Assembly: GCA_944390485.1 (NCBI GenBank)
Contig: CALXPQ010000001.1
Coordinates: forward strand, 186,001 to 250,000
Reading direction: 5' to 3'
DNA: 64,000 nt
From: Veillonellales bacterium
GTDB lineage: Bacteria; Bacillota; Negativicutes; Veillonellales; Dialisteraceae
Below, piece after piece: positions 53,467 through 61,621 of this stretch. Made by a program: the position numbers and the translations under genes. Below the pieces are notes generated by a model that saw only the letters and a program-made list of their open reading frames with translations, searched no databases and was not told the DNA's origin. The number at the start of each line of letters is the position of its first letter. Within the stretch, counting starts at the first letter, position 1.

Positions 53467-54636
53467 ATGACTGTAAAAATCACAGCATCCGTCAAGCGAT
53501 GGGTGGAAGAACTGAAGTCGAAAGCCACGGAGGACGGGTGTATCCCGAACCGGGAGATCATCCATCTGATCGAAAAGAAGAAGCTGTCCGCCCATCAGCA
53601 GGACGCCATCTATGAAGCGCTCCACGCACAGCATGTGGAGATCCTCTTCGAGGAGGAGAGCCCGGAAGCAGAAGAGGAACCGGAAACGGAAGAGGCGCTG
53701 GAATCCGAAGAAGACACCGACGGAGAGGATGCCGCAGAGGAAGAAGCGGCAGAAGAGCTGGATCTGTCTGTCCCGGAATCCGTCACCATCGACGATCCGG
53801 TCCGCATGTACCTGAAAGAGATCGGCTCCGTGCCGCTTCTCACTGCGGAGGAGGAGATCCGGCTGGCTCAGCTCATCGAGCAGGGCAGTTTTCCTGCGGC
53901 CACCGAGGAGGATAAGCGGCGGGCAGAGCGGGCCAAAAAGAAACTGTCCGATGCCAATCTGCGGCTGGTCGTATCCATCGCCAAGAAATATCTGGGGCGC
54001 GGTCTCCAGTTCCTTGATCTGATCCAAGAAGGCAATCTCGGTCTGCTGAAAGCGGTCGATAAATTCGACTATAAGAAGGGTTATAAATTCAGCACCTATG
54101 CGACGTGGTGGATCCGCCAGGCCATCACGCGGGCCATCGCCGATCAGGCGCGGACGATCCGCGTGCCGGTCCACATGGTGGAGACCATCAACAAGCTGAA
54201 CCGCATTTCCCGGCAGCTGCTGCAGGAAAACGGTCGGGAAGCGACGAATGAGGAGCTGGCGCAGCGCATGGGCGTAAATCCCGAAAAGATCCGCGAAGTG
54301 AAAAAGATTGCACAGGATCCGATCTCGCTGGAGACGCCTATCGGGGAAAAGGAGGACTCCCATCTGGGGGATTTCATCGAAGACCAGAAAGCCGTCTCTC
54401 CGGATGATGCGGCCGGATCGATCCTGCTCCGGGAGCAGATTGACGATATGCTGAACGGGCTGTCCGAACGGGAGCGGAGCGTCCTCGAACTGCGGTTCGG
54501 CCTGCGCGACGGCAAGCCGCGCACGCTGGAAGAAGTGGGGAAGTGCTTTGACGTGACCCGGGAGCGGATCCGTCAGATCGAGGGAAAGGCGCTGTCCAAA
54601 CTGAAGAAGTCGGCAAAGAACCTGATGAATCCGTGA
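53467..54636 (+). CDS. rpoD: Housekeeping RNA polymerase sigma factor
   Basis: 389 residues, group 1 sigma factor (SigA type). Region 1.1 (about 1-75) and a strongly acidic linker (about 60-105) are followed by region 1.2 ([17 protein letters not shown]), region 2 ([52 protein letters not shown]), region 3 ([12 protein letters not shown]) and region 4 ([32 protein letters not shown]). GGGAGGAGA precedes the ATG. The -35/-10 elements found across this window match what such a factor should read. Confidence 0.97.
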   Translation: MTVKITASVKRWVEELKSKATEDGCIPNREIIHLIEKKKLSAHQQDAIYEALHAQHVEILFEEESPEAEEEPETEEALESEEDTDGEDAAEEEAAEELDLSVPESVTIDDPVRMYLKEIGSVPLLTAEEEIRLAQLIEQGSFPAATEEDKRRAERAKKKLSDANLRLVVSIAKKYLGRGLQFLDLIQEGNLGLLKAVDKFDYKKGYKFSTYATWWIRQAITRAIADQARTIRVPVHMVETINKLNRISRQLLQENGREATNEELAQRMGVNPEKIREVKKIAQDPISLETPIGEKEDSHLGDFIEDQKAVSPDDAAGSILLREQIDDMLNGLSERERSVLELRFGLRDGKPRTLEEVGKCFDVTRERIRQIEGKALSKLKKSAKNLMNP

Positions 54637-54660
54637 CAGCCGGTGCGGTCCGCCGCTTCC

Positions 54661-54689
54661 TTGACGGATATACGGTGAATTGATAAAAT
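54661..54689 (+). promoter_or_regulatory. Strong promoter of the tRNA gene
   Basis: TTGACG (54661-54666), 17-bp spacer, TGaTAAAAT with hexamer 54684-54689; the predicted start is about 12 nt before the mature tRNA. Confidence 0.85.
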
Positions 54690-54708
54690 ACAGATATTGG
54701 TGCATATC

Positions 54709-54783
54709 GGGCCTATAGCTCAGCGGCAGAGCCGCCGGCTCATAACCGGTTGGTCCCAGGTTCGAACCCTGGTGGGCCCACCA
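54709..54783 (+). tRNA. tRNA with CAU anticodon, probably tRNA-Ile2 (lysidine type) rather than Met
   Basis: Cloverleaf reads directly: acceptor GGGCCTA/TGGGCCC, D-arm GCTC/GAGC with a short 7-nt loop, anticodon arm GCCGG-CTCATAA-CCGGT, T-arm CCAGG-TTCGAAC-CCTGG, encoded CCA. The anticodon is CAU. It lacks the initiator's GGG/CCC anticodon stem. The acceptor pairs C4-G69 and C5-G68 and the overall Ile-like acceptor favour an isoleucine tRNA read by TilS (lysidine), as in Bacillus; elongator Met remains possible. Confidence 0.9.
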
Positions 54784-54793
54784 ACAGACAGGC

Positions 54794-54827
54794 AAGGCTG
54801 GAGCGCAGGCTTCAGCTTTTTCTTTTT
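54794..54827 (+). terminator. Terminator of the tRNA gene
   Basis: GCTGGAG/CTTCAGC stem (one G-U), CGCAGG loop, followed by TTTTTCTTTTT, 13 bases after the tRNA 3' end. Confidence 0.8.
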
Positions 54828-54865
54828 GGCGGCACTGCCACAGGAAGATACAGGAGGAACCATTC

Positions 54866-55573
54866 ATGATCACACTCTCCCCGCGGCTGCAGAAAGTAGC
54901 GGATTTCGTGCCGGCCTGCCGTGCGGCGGCGGACATCGGGACCGATCATGCCTACCTGCCGCTGTACCTGCTCCAGACAGGGAGGATTCAGCAGGCGGTG
55001 GCATCGGACGTCCATGAGGGGCCGGCGGAGCGCGCGTTGGCCAACGTGCGGAAAGAGCAGCTGGAAGACTGTATCTCCGTGCGCGTCGGGCCCGGCCTGT
55101 CGACGCTGCAGCCCGGCGAGGCAGACGGCGCGGTGATTGCCGGCATGGGCGGATTAATGATGATCCATATCCTGGAGGAAGGCGCTGATGTGGCCGACGT
55201 GCTGGACTGGCTGGTCCTCCAGCCACAGAATCATGCGGCGGAACTCCGGCGCTGGCTGGCAGAGCATGGCTATGCGATCTGCGGCGAAGCCCTGGCGGCC
55301 GAGGACCGGCAGCTGTACCAGATCCTCTTCGTGCATCATGGCCGGATGCCGGCGCTGTCGGACATCGAAGCGGAGGCCGGCATACTTGCCTGCCGGCAGG
55401 GCGATCCGCTGTTTCCGGATTTTCTCCGCGCGCTGATCCGGAAGAAAAATTTTACGATCCGCGGTGTGGCTGAGGATACGGCCAACGCGGCCAATCGGGC
55501 CAAGCGGGAAAAAGCGCTGAAAGAAAAGAAAGAATTGGAGGCACTCTTATGGAAATTCGGGCAAAAGACATAA
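54866..55573 (+). CDS. trmK: tRNA (adenine-22-N1)-methyltransferase TrmK
   Basis: 235 residues, Rossmann-type SAM methyltransferase. SAM-binding motif I is ADIGTDHAYLPLYLL (about residues 22-36); the NPPW-like position is replaced by the TrmK-type AGMGGLMM; LQPQNHAAELRRWL follows; a C-terminal helical extension (about 170-235) is Lys/Glu rich. The order rpoD-trmK-nif3-like is conserved in Firmicutes. ACAGGAGGAA precedes ATG 54866. Its end overlaps the next gene by 25 bp. Confidence 0.93.
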   Translation: MITLSPRLQKVADFVPACRAAADIGTDHAYLPLYLLQTGRIQQAVASDVHEGPAERALANVRKEQLEDCISVRVGPGLSTLQPGEADGAVIAGMGGLMMIHILEEGADVADVLDWLVLQPQNHAAELRRWLAEHGYAICGEALAAEDRQLYQILFVHHGRMPALSDIEAEAGILACRQGDPLFPDFLRALIRKKNFTIRGVAEDTANAANRAKREKALKEKKELEALLWKFGQKT

Positions 55574-56667
55574 TGCAGCTCATGGATGCGTGGGCGCCGC
55601 CGGCACTGGCGGAAAGCTGGGATCACCCCGGCCTGCAGGCCGGCGATCCGGAGCAGCCGGTGCATGCGCTTCTCGTATCGCTGGACCTGACGCGGGCCAA
55701 TCTGGATTACGCCCTGTCGCACGGCATCGATATGATCGTCTCGCATCATCCATTCCTCTTCAAAGGCATGAAGACCATCGATCTGCGGACAGAAAAAGGA
55801 CGGATGCTGGCAGACCTGCTGTCTCATTCCATCTGTGCTTTCGCGGCACACACCAATCTGGACACGGCGCAGGAAGGTGTGAATGACGCGTTGGCAGAGG
55901 CGCTAGGGCTCCGGAACTGTACGGGCCTGGTTCCGGTTCATCAGAAGAAGACCTACAAACTGGTGGTTTACGTGCCTGCGTCCCATGCGGATGCCGTGCG
56001 ACGCGCCGCGGCGGAAGCAGGAGCCGGGGCTGTCGGGGCGTACACACACTGCTCGTTCTCCTCGACCGGAACAGGGCGGTTCCTGCCGGGCACGGAAGCG
56101 CATCCGTTCCTGGGCCGGACAGGACAGGAAGAAACGGCCGAAGAAGTGCGCATCGAGACCTTCCTCGGGGAAGATCAGATTGAAGCCGTGGAAGCGGCTG
56201 TCCGGGCATCGCATCCGTACGAGACCCCGGTATGGGATCTGTATGAACTGGCCGGCGGCGGACCGTGGGACATGATGGGGCGCGTGGGCGATCTGCCCCG
56301 GCCCATGAGCGGGCAGGAAGCGGTCCTGTATATCCGGGACCGGCTGGGGATGCCTGTAATCCGGTGCGCAGGCGACAGAGAAAAGACGGTGCGCCGCGCG
56401 GCGGTCCTCGGCGGCGCCGGCGCGGAATTCATGGGGCTTGCCCGGAAGGCAGGCGCCGATCTCTATCTGACCGGCGACGTGAAGTACCATGAAGCGCAGG
56501 AAGCGGCCGCCATGGGACTCCTGCTGGTGGACGGCGGCCATTTCCACACGGAGAAGGTCATCATCCCCCGGATGGCGTCGAAGATCCGGCAGGCCGCCGC
56601 GGAGAAAGGCTGGGACCTGACCGTCGTGGAGGACCCGGCGGCGAAGGATATTTTCTCATATCTGTGA
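55549..56667 (+). CDS. Nif3/DUF34-family dinuclear metal protein (YqfO type)
   Basis: 372 residues; starts inside the end of trmK with a TTGGAGGC ribosome site. The Nif3 fold is split: N-terminal half with SWDHPGLQAGD, MIVSHHPFLFKG and AAHTNLDTAQEG, a PII/CutA-like insert (about 130-235, YKLVVYVPASHADAVRRAA), and C-terminal half with LYLTGDVKYHEAQEA and VDGGHFHTEKVIIP, whose His and Glu complete the metal site. The inserted domain is typical of Bacillus YqfO. Often annotated as GTP cyclohydrolase I type 2, but the true function is unsettled. Confidence 0.93.
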   Translation: MEIRAKDIMQLMDAWAPPALAESWDHPGLQAGDPEQPVHALLVSLDLTRANLDYALSHGIDMIVSHHPFLFKGMKTIDLRTEKGRMLADLLSHSICAFAAHTNLDTAQEGVNDALAEALGLRNCTGLVPVHQKKTYKLVVYVPASHADAVRRAAAEAGAGAVGAYTHCSFSSTGTGRFLPGTEAHPFLGRTGQEETAEEVRIETFLGEDQIEAVEAAVRASHPYETPVWDLYELAGGGPWDMMGRVGDLPRPMSGQEAVLYIRDRLGMPVIRCAGDREKTVRRAAVLGGAGAEFMGLARKAGADLYLTGDVKYHEAQEAAAMGLLLVDGGHFHTEKVIIPRMASKIRQAAAEKGWDLTVVEDPAAKDIFSYL

Positions 56668-56693
56668 AATCCGGCGATGCCGGACTGAAACGA

Positions 56694-56722
56694 TTGAATT
56701 TGGAAAATCAGTATGCTATACT
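56694..56722 (+). promoter_or_regulatory. Promoter of rnpB
   Basis: TTGAAT (56694-56699), 17-bp spacer, TGcTATACT with hexamer 56717-56722; the start would fall at about 56729, the first base of the RNA. Confidence 0.85.
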
Positions 56723-56728
56723 GTCACT

Positions 56729-57074
56729 CGTGAGCACGAAAGATGATTGCGGGCCGTAAGGTCTGAGGAAAGTCCGAGCTTCGCAGGGCAGGATGCCGGA
56801 TAACGTCCGGCGGGGGCGACCCCAGGGAAAGTGCCATAGAAAAGGAGACCGCCGCGCAAGCGGTAAGGGTGGAAAGGTGCGGTAAGAGCGCACCAGCAGT
56901 CAGGTAACTGGCTGGCTTGGTAAACCCCATCTGAAGCAAGGCCGAATAGGGAAGGGTTGAGGTTGCCCGCTGACCTTCCGGGTTGTTGCCGCTTGAACAG
57001 GAGAGTAATTTTCTGTCTAGATAGATAATCATCGCCACATTGTGGAACAGAACTCGGCTTATTGACTGCTCATG
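56729..57074 (+). ncRNA. rnpB: RNase P RNA, type A
   Basis: Catalytic RNA of RNase P, maturing tRNA 5' ends. Universal blocks are in order: GAGGAAAGTCCGAGCTTC (56761 on), CAGGGCAGGATGCCGG, AGGGAAAGTGCCATAGAAA, GGTAAGGGTGGAAAGGTGCG, GGCTTGGTAAACCCCA, AGCAAGGCCGAATAG and the 3' ACAGAACTCGGCTTA. GTGAGCA (56730-56736) pairs with TGCTCAT (57067-57073) as helix P1. The layout is ancestral type A, not the Bacillus type B, which fits Negativicutes. The 495-bp gap between nif3-like and putP holds this gene, its promoter and two terminators. Confidence 0.95.
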
Positions 57075-57082
57075 AAAAAAGA

Positions 57083-57113
57083 AACGATCACCCAATGACG
57101 GTGGTCGTTTTTT
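57083..57113 (+). terminator. Terminator of rnpB
   Basis: AACGATCACC/GGTGGTCGTT stem with one G-U, loop CAATGAC, then TTTTT. Confidence 0.9.
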
Positions 57114-57133
57114 GCTGCCGGAAAAACGGCATG

Positions 57134-57156
57134 AAAAAAGCCGGCACGGAGCCGGC
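57134..57156 (-). terminator. Terminator of putP
   Basis: Read on the minus strand: GCCGGC-TCCGT-GCCGGC hairpin followed by six T, just past the putP stop. It lies back to back with the rnpB terminator. Confidence 0.85.
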
Positions 57157-57162
57157 AAAAGA

Positions 57163-58650
57163 TTACAGTTTGCTCCTGGCGATGGCTTCATCGAATTCTG
57201 CCTGGATTTTCGGGGACGGTTCCTTGTCCATCAGGGAGAAGAGGACGATCGCCAGCGTGGAGAGAAGGAAGCCGGGGACCAGTTCATACATGCCGAACCA
57301 AGCGAACTGTTTCCACACGAGGACCACGATGCCCCCGGTGAGGATGCCCGCGTAGGCACCTTTTAGGGTCATGCGCTTCCAGTACAGGGAGAGCAGCGTG
57401 ACCGGCCCGAAGCAGGCACCGAACCCGGCCCAGGCGTAGGAGACGATCTGGAAGATGTAGCTGTTCGGATCGGATGCGAGATAGAGGGCGCAAAGGGAAA
57501 CGGCCAGGACCGTGAGGCGGCTCACGAGGATCAGTTCCTTTTCTCCGGAATGCTTCCGGAAGAACGGCTGATACAGATCACGGGACACGGCGGAGGCTGT
57601 GACGAGAAGCTGGGAGGAGGCGGTACTCATGATCGCAGCCAGCACAGCGGACCAGATCAGACCTGTGATGAAGGGCGTCGAAAGATCCGCCGCCATGATG
57701 ATGAAGACGCGTTCCGCATCCGCATTTTCCAGCGGCGTAGCAAGATAGGCTTTGCCCACGATGCCGATGGCGATGGCAAAGAGCAGGGAAATGATAACCC
57801 AGCCCATGGCGATATTCGTGGACTTCTTCAGCTCTTTCGCGTCGCTGATGGCCATGAAGCGCACAAGGATGTGCGGCTGGCCGAAGTATCCGAGCCCCCA
57901 GCCGATGGAAGAGACGAACATGATGAAGTTCGCCCATCCGCCGGCCGATTCCGGCAGGAGCGAGAAGAAGTCCGGTCCTTCGTCGGCAAGGATCTCCAGT
58001 GTGGGGGCCGGCCCGCCGAGCGCGAGAGAAGCGGCGATCGGGATGTAGAGGACCGTGAAAAACATCATGGTGCCCTGGATGAAGTCCGTCCAGCACACGG
58101 CACTGAATCCGCCGAGGAACGTGTAGAAAATCACGACGAACGCGCCGATCAGGAGCGAGGTAGTGTACGGCAGGCCGAAAATCGTATTGAAGAGCTTGCC
58201 CGCCGCCACGAAGCCGGACGACGTATAAATGATGAAGAAGATGATGATGCACACCGCGCAGATGAAGCGGAGGCCGTTTTTGTGATCTTCGAAGCGGTTG
58301 GACAGATAGTCCGGGATAGTGAGGCTGTTGCTGGCCACTTCCGTATAGGTGCGGAGGCGCTTGGAGATGAAGACCCAGTTCAGCCACGTGCCGACGATGA
58401 GCCCGATGCTCGTCCAGATGGCGGAGAGGCCGTTGAGATAGGCGAAGCCCGGCAGCCCCATGAGCATCCATCCGCTCATATCCGAAGCTTCCGCGCTCAT
58501 GGACGTGAGCCACGGACCGAGCTGCCGGTCGCCGAGGATGTACTGGGACAGATTTTTCTGTTTCCGCGAATAGTAGATGCCGATGGCCATCATCACGAGC
58601 AGGTACAGTGCAAAGGCCAGGATGATGCCGAATTCTCCGTTGTAGGTCAT
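57163..58650 (-). CDS. putP: Sodium/proline symporter
   Basis: 495 residues, sodium:solute symporter family, PutP type, with about 13 membrane helices. Diagnostic stretches: SAEASDMSGWMLMGLPG in helix 2, SNSLTIPDYLSNRF, GLGYFGQPHILVRFMAI in the middle, STASSQLLVTASAVSRDLY and ASDPNSYIFQIVSYAWAGFGACFGP toward the C terminus. They carry the conserved Ser and Asp residues for Na+ and proline. ATG 58650 is 8 nt from GGAGG; an in-frame upstream ATG at 58686 lacks a site. Monocistronic, with its own promoter and a hairpin in the leader. Confidence 0.93.
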   Translation of the reverse strand: MTYNGEFGIILAFALYLLVMMAIGIYYSRKQKNLSQYILGDRQLGPWLTSMSAEASDMSGWMLMGLPGFAYLNGLSAIWTSIGLIVGTWLNWVFISKRLRTYTEVASNSLTIPDYLSNRFEDHKNGLRFICAVCIIIFFIIYTSSGFVAAGKLFNTIFGLPYTTSLLIGAFVVIFYTFLGGFSAVCWTDFIQGTMMFFTVLYIPIAASLALGGPAPTLEILADEGPDFFSLLPESAGGWANFIMFVSSIGWGLGYFGQPHILVRFMAISDAKELKKSTNIAMGWVIISLLFAIAIGIVGKAYLATPLENADAERVFIIMAADLSTPFITGLIWSAVLAAIMSTASSQLLVTASAVSRDLYQPFFRKHSGEKELILVSRLTVLAVSLCALYLASDPNSYIFQIVSYAWAGFGACFGPVTLLSLYWKRMTLKGAYAGILTGGIVVLVWKQFAWFGMYELVPGFLLSTLAIVLFSLMDKEPSPKIQAEFDEAIARSKL

Positions 58651-58696
58651 GGGGGACGCCTCCGTTAGGGATGTTCCTGCGGGCAAAGAAAATACC

Positions 58697-58729
58697 GGAA
58701 AGCGGCCGTTGCAGGCGCGGCGGCTTTCC
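58697..58729 (-). other. Hairpin in the putP mRNA leader
   Basis: GGAAAGC and GCTTTCC form a 7-bp stem (extended by CGG/CCG pairing inside) between the putP promoter and start codon. It could stabilise the mRNA or terminate tmcAL transcripts coming from upstream; no long T-run follows it, so a full terminator is not supported. Confidence 0.45.
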
Positions 58730-58771
58730 AGCGCTCTTTCTGCATGAAATCCTCTGAATTTTTATTTATTC

Positions 58772-58800
58772 ATCATAAAAGAGAAGCGGGGATTTGTAAA
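58772..58800 (-). promoter_or_regulatory. Promoter of putP
   Basis: On the minus strand TTTACA, 17-bp spacer, TATGAT, about 120 bp before the start codon. Confidence 0.65.
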
Positions 58801-58825
58801 GACTTAAGCCGGGACAGTTTCCCTG

Positions 58826-59983
58826 TCACAGGATGCGCGGGGAGCGGTAATAATCCTGCCGTCCGCCCCGTTCCGCTTCTCCGCGGAAGCACCAGGTCTG
58901 CACGTCGCAGGCGCGGCTGTCGAGGCGGAGGCTCTGCCGCAGCGCTTCGGGGAGCGTCCGTTCCGCCCGGGCGAAGCTGGTCACCACCGGGATCCGCGAG
59001 CGGCGGAGAAGGTGGCTTTCCCCGCTTCGGAGAGCCAGCAGGCGGGCATAGCCGGCGCGCTGTTTCTGCGCCATGGGGGAGGGGCCGCCGGCCGGCGAGA
59101 GGAGCAGAGCTGCCCCGATGCGGCGAAGGCGGCTGTACAGATAGCGCCGGCTCTTGATGGCGGAGAGCATTGCTTCATAGGACCTGCGCTGCATCTCCCG
59201 ATCCCATCGGTTTTCCAGTCCTTCGGAAAACAGGCCGGACTCCTCGAGACGGCGGTGGTCCATCAGGCGGAAAGCGAGAAGACAGGCGTCGTCATAACGG
59301 CGGTAGTCCGTGCAGGCGCCTCGGGCGAGGAGCGCGTCCATGGACGGCCGTTCCTCTTCCGGGATATGGGAGGGCGGCAAGCCCGCAGCGATTTCCTTCC
59401 GGATGGCCGTCGCGGATACCGGCCGGCTCTGGTCGCGCCGGAACGGCAGGATCTCCATGGAAAGGCCGTGCGCCAGGATCGTGCGGGCATACTGGATGCC
59501 GAGGAGATTGTTCGGCTTCGTCAGATCGGCTTCGAGCGACGGGAAGGCCAGCGTGACGGCCTGATTCACCGCCGACGAATAGGGCTGCCCTTTTCCGAGC
59601 GCTTCATGGAAGGCTTCGCGGAAGCAGGGAGAGAGAGTCCACTCTGCCACGGCGTTCAGCTGTTCCGCCTGGAGCGTTTCCGCGCCGAATGCGAGATGCG
59701 TGCATCCCAGATCGGACAGGAGCAGGACGCCGGCCTCGGCGAAGCGGTCGGCGCTCTGGAGGACGCAGGCGGCGGGCAGTTCTACGGTGAGGCTGACGCC
59801 GCTCTGCACGGCCCAGACGGCGCGGGACCATTTGTCGAACAGCGCCGGTTCTCCGCGCTGGACGAACGCGCCGCTCATGGCGCAGGCCACAGGGACGCCG
59901 GGGTGCTGCGCCCGGGCCGCGGCGAGCAGCCGCGCGTGCCCCTGATGAAAGGGGTTCCATTCCGCTACGATTCCGATATACAT
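58826..59983 (-). CDS. tmcAL: tRNA(Met) cytidine acetate ligase TmcAL
   Basis: 385 residues. TmcAL uses ATP and acetate to make N4-acetylcytidine at the wobble position of elongator tRNA-Met. It has an N-terminal nucleotidyltransferase fold with GIVAEWNPFHQGHARLL (HxGH motif, His13/His16), MSGAFVQRGEPAL, LPFRRDQSRPVSATAIRKEI (KMSKS-like region), and the C-terminal helical domain with CDVQTWC-like end. A GGAGG ribosome site precedes ATG 59983. It appears to be a single gene transcribed away from the lipoprotein gene. Confidence 0.9.
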   Translation of the reverse strand: MYIGIVAEWNPFHQGHARLLAAARAQHPGVPVACAMSGAFVQRGEPALFDKWSRAVWAVQSGVSLTVELPAACVLQSADRFAEAGVLLLSDLGCTHLAFGAETLQAEQLNAVAEWTLSPCFREAFHEALGKGQPYSSAVNQAVTLAFPSLEADLTKPNNLLGIQYARTILAHGLSMEILPFRRDQSRPVSATAIRKEIAAGLPPSHIPEEERPSMDALLARGACTDYRRYDDACLLAFRLMDHRRLEESGLFSEGLENRWDREMQRRSYEAMLSAIKSRRYLYSRLRRIGAALLLSPAGGPSPMAQKQRAGYARLLALRSGESHLLRRSRIPVVTSFARAERTLPEALRQSLRLDSRACDVQTWCFRGEAERGGRQDYYRSPRIL

Positions 59984-60016
59984 GGGGGCCTCCTGTATGC
60001 GAATTCCATTCTCTGC

Positions 60017-60025
60017 ATTATAGCA
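60017..60025 (-). promoter_or_regulatory. Extended -10 promoter of tmcAL
   Basis: Minus-strand TGcTATAAT, 34 bp before the start codon. It stands back to back with the lipoprotein promoter, with 36 bp between the two. Confidence 0.65.
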
Positions 60026-60061
60026 TGGGCCGTCCGTCTTTTACGCACTTCCCGTCCGCTG

Positions 60062-60070
60062 TGTTATAAT
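60062..60070 (+). promoter_or_regulatory. Extended -10 promoter of the lipoprotein gene
   Basis: TGtTATAAT, perfect extended -10 element, 60 bp before the start codon; no good -35. Confidence 0.65.
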
Positions 60071-60130
60071 AGCATCAGACTGAACACGGAACAGGTCCTG
60101 CGCAGGCGGGACCGGGAGAAAGGACAGACC

Positions 60131-60697
60131 ATGAAATTTCGCATGCTTGCGGTCGTTCTGCTGTCCGCCGCGCTCCTGGGCATGGCCGGATGCGGCGGGG
60201 AATCGCTGGACGATCAGTTTATTTTCGGGAAAAACCGCATCAGCTGCGCCAATGAGACCATCACGCTGGAAGTGCCCTTCGAGATGGGTGTGCAGGGCCA
60301 GATGGCAGATCTTGCACCGCGGGACATCGCCAAGGTCAATGCGGAAGGACATAACCGTCATATGCAGATCCTTGTGACAGGGGAAATCGCTGCGGGAAAA
60401 ACGGCGGAATCCCAGGCGGCCGCGGCTTCCGACATGATGAAGAAGGAGCCGTCCGTAACGAATCTGAAAGAGACCCGGGACGCGGTGAAGATCGGCGGCG
60501 CAGACGGCATCCGCCTCACGTTTTCCTTCGACGATGTGAGCAAAGGGCAGACGACGGCGCTCACGGTGAAGGAATACATTTTCCCGCTGGGGCATACGAT
60601 GTGGCGCGTCATCTATCAGTACCGCACGGGCGACCCCGTCGGGAAGGCGCTGACGGAGCGGGTCGAAGGCCGGATCGTACAGGGCGCGACATTCTGA
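60131..60697 (+). CDS. Predicted lipoprotein of unknown function
   Basis: 188 residues. The signal peptide ends in the lipobox LGMAGC with the lipidated cysteine at position 21, so the protein is anchored to a membrane. The mature part (about 168 residues) contains ISCANETITLEVPFEMG and a regular alternation of strands and helices; no motif that I recognise. Start at ATG 60131 after AAAGGAC; the same frame is open far upstream only as an antisense shadow of tmcAL. It precedes DUF4321, maf and radC. Confidence 0.8.
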   Translation: MKFRMLAVVLLSAALLGMAGCGGESLDDQFIFGKNRISCANETITLEVPFEMGVQGQMADLAPRDIAKVNAEGHNRHMQILVTGEIAAGKTAESQAAAASDMMKKEPSVTNLKETRDAVKIGGADGIRLTFSFDDVSKGQTTALTVKEYIFPLGHTMWRVIYQYRTGDPVGKALTERVEGRIVQGATF

Positions 60698-60712
60698 GGA
60701 AAGGCGGACAGC

Positions 60713-60982
60713 ATGAGAGTGAGCAGACCGCACGGTATTTTATCATTGATCCTGTTTCTGGCCGCGGGGGCGCTGATCGGCGGCATCCTCGGGCAGCTGA
60801 TGAGCCAGGTGAGCCTGGCCGGCATCATGCCGTATATCACGGAACCTTTCGAGATTTTCAATTTTCAGGACATCTATCTGAATCTGGCCATCATGGAGAT
60901 CCATTTCGGCATCCGGTTCGCCCCGAATCTGATCAGCATCCTGGGCATCCTGATCGCCGCCTGGATCTACAGCCGGTTTTGA
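60713..60982 (+). CDS. DUF4321 small membrane protein
   Basis: 89 residues with two membrane helices (about 9-30, LSLILFLAAGALIGGILGQL, and about 66-86, FAPNLISILGILIAAWIYSRF) and a short external loop (IEIFNFQDIYLNLAIMEIHFG type). Matches the DUF4321 family of short Firmicute proteins typically encoded just before maf and radC, where mre genes often follow. Function unknown. AAAGGCGG precedes the ATG. Confidence 0.8.
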   Translation: MRVSRPHGILSLILFLAAGALIGGILGQLMSQVSLAGIMPYITEPFEIFNFQDIYLNLAIMEIHFGIRFAPNLISILGILIAAWIYSRF

Positions 60983-60990
60983 CCACGACG

Positions 60991-61019
60991 AGATTCTCTT
61001 CCGCGGAGGAGAGTCTTTT
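60991..61019 (+). terminator. Hairpin terminator between DUF4321 and maf
   Basis: GATTCTCTTCC/GGAGGAGAGTC, 11-bp stem with two G-U pairs and a 2-nt GC loop, followed by TTTT. The T-run is short, so partial read-through into maf is likely. Confidence 0.7.
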
Positions 61020-61036
61020 CCATTGGAGGAAATCAT

Positions 61037-61603
61037 ATGCTTATTCTGGCATCGCAGTCGCCGCGGCGCAGGGAGATCCTGCATGATATGGGATACCGGT
61101 TCCGCGTCGTCCCGAGCGGCTATGAAGAAGATAATGCGCGGCATGTCCCGCCGGAGGCGCTGGTGCGTCTGCAGGCGGAAGGAAAAGCCGCCGAAGTATG
61201 GGAGAAAACAGGACGGCAGGAGCCTGTGCTCGGCGCGGATACGGTCGTCGTCCTGGAGGGACGCGTCCTGGGCAAGCCGGGAAGCGCGGCGGAAGCGGAA
61301 GCGATGCTGTCCGCTCTTTCCGGCAGGACCCATCAGGTGATGACCGGCGTAGCCGTCGTCACGGAGAAGGGGACCATCAGCGGCGTGTGCATCTCACAGG
61401 TCACGTTCCGGCCTCTCACGGCAGAAGACATCCGCGAGTACATCGCCACGGGAGAGCCCATGGACAAAGCGGGAGCCTATGCCATTCAGGGGCTGGCCGG
61501 ACAATGGGTGACCTGTCTCAAGGGATCCCGCTCGAATGTGATCGGACTGCCCCGCAGGATGACGGAAGAGCTGCTCAGACAGGCAGGCGTAAATAAGGAT
61601 TGA
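61037..61603 (+). CDS. maf: Maf-family nucleoside triphosphate pyrophosphatase
   Basis: 188 residues. Maf proteins hydrolyse dTTP, UTP or modified pyrimidine triphosphates and are linked to septum control. Signature LILASQSPRRREILHDMG at the N terminus, GADTVVVLEGRVLGKP (catalytic Asp) and the C-terminal GEPMDKAGAYAIQGLAGQWV with GSRSNVIGLP. Length normal. GGAGGAAA precedes the ATG. maf-radC order is conserved. Confidence 0.94.
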   Translation: MLILASQSPRRREILHDMGYRFRVVPSGYEEDNARHVPPEALVRLQAEGKAAEVWEKTGRQEPVLGADTVVVLEGRVLGKPGSAAEAEAMLSALSGRTHQVMTGVAVVTEKGTISGVCISQVTFRPLTAEDIREYIATGEPMDKAGAYAIQGLAGQWVTCLKGSRSNVIGLPRRMTEELLRQAGVNKD

Positions 61604-61621
61604 AAGAAACGGGGTGATCTT

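Noticed and set aside
56668..56693. Terminator after the nif3-like gene (TCCGGC/GCCGGA hairpin)
   Set aside because: The hairpin is real but no T-run follows; it is too weak to list as a terminator.
57550..58668. Plus-strand open frame opposite putP
   Set aside because: Composition (Glu/Arg/Asp/His-rich, no hydrophobic core) is that of an antisense shadow of a membrane-protein gene; the symporter on the minus strand is unmistakable.
59012..60130. Long N-terminal extension of the lipoprotein gene
   Set aside because: The open stretch is the antisense of tmcAL; a lipoprotein signal peptide and ribosome site define the start at 60131.
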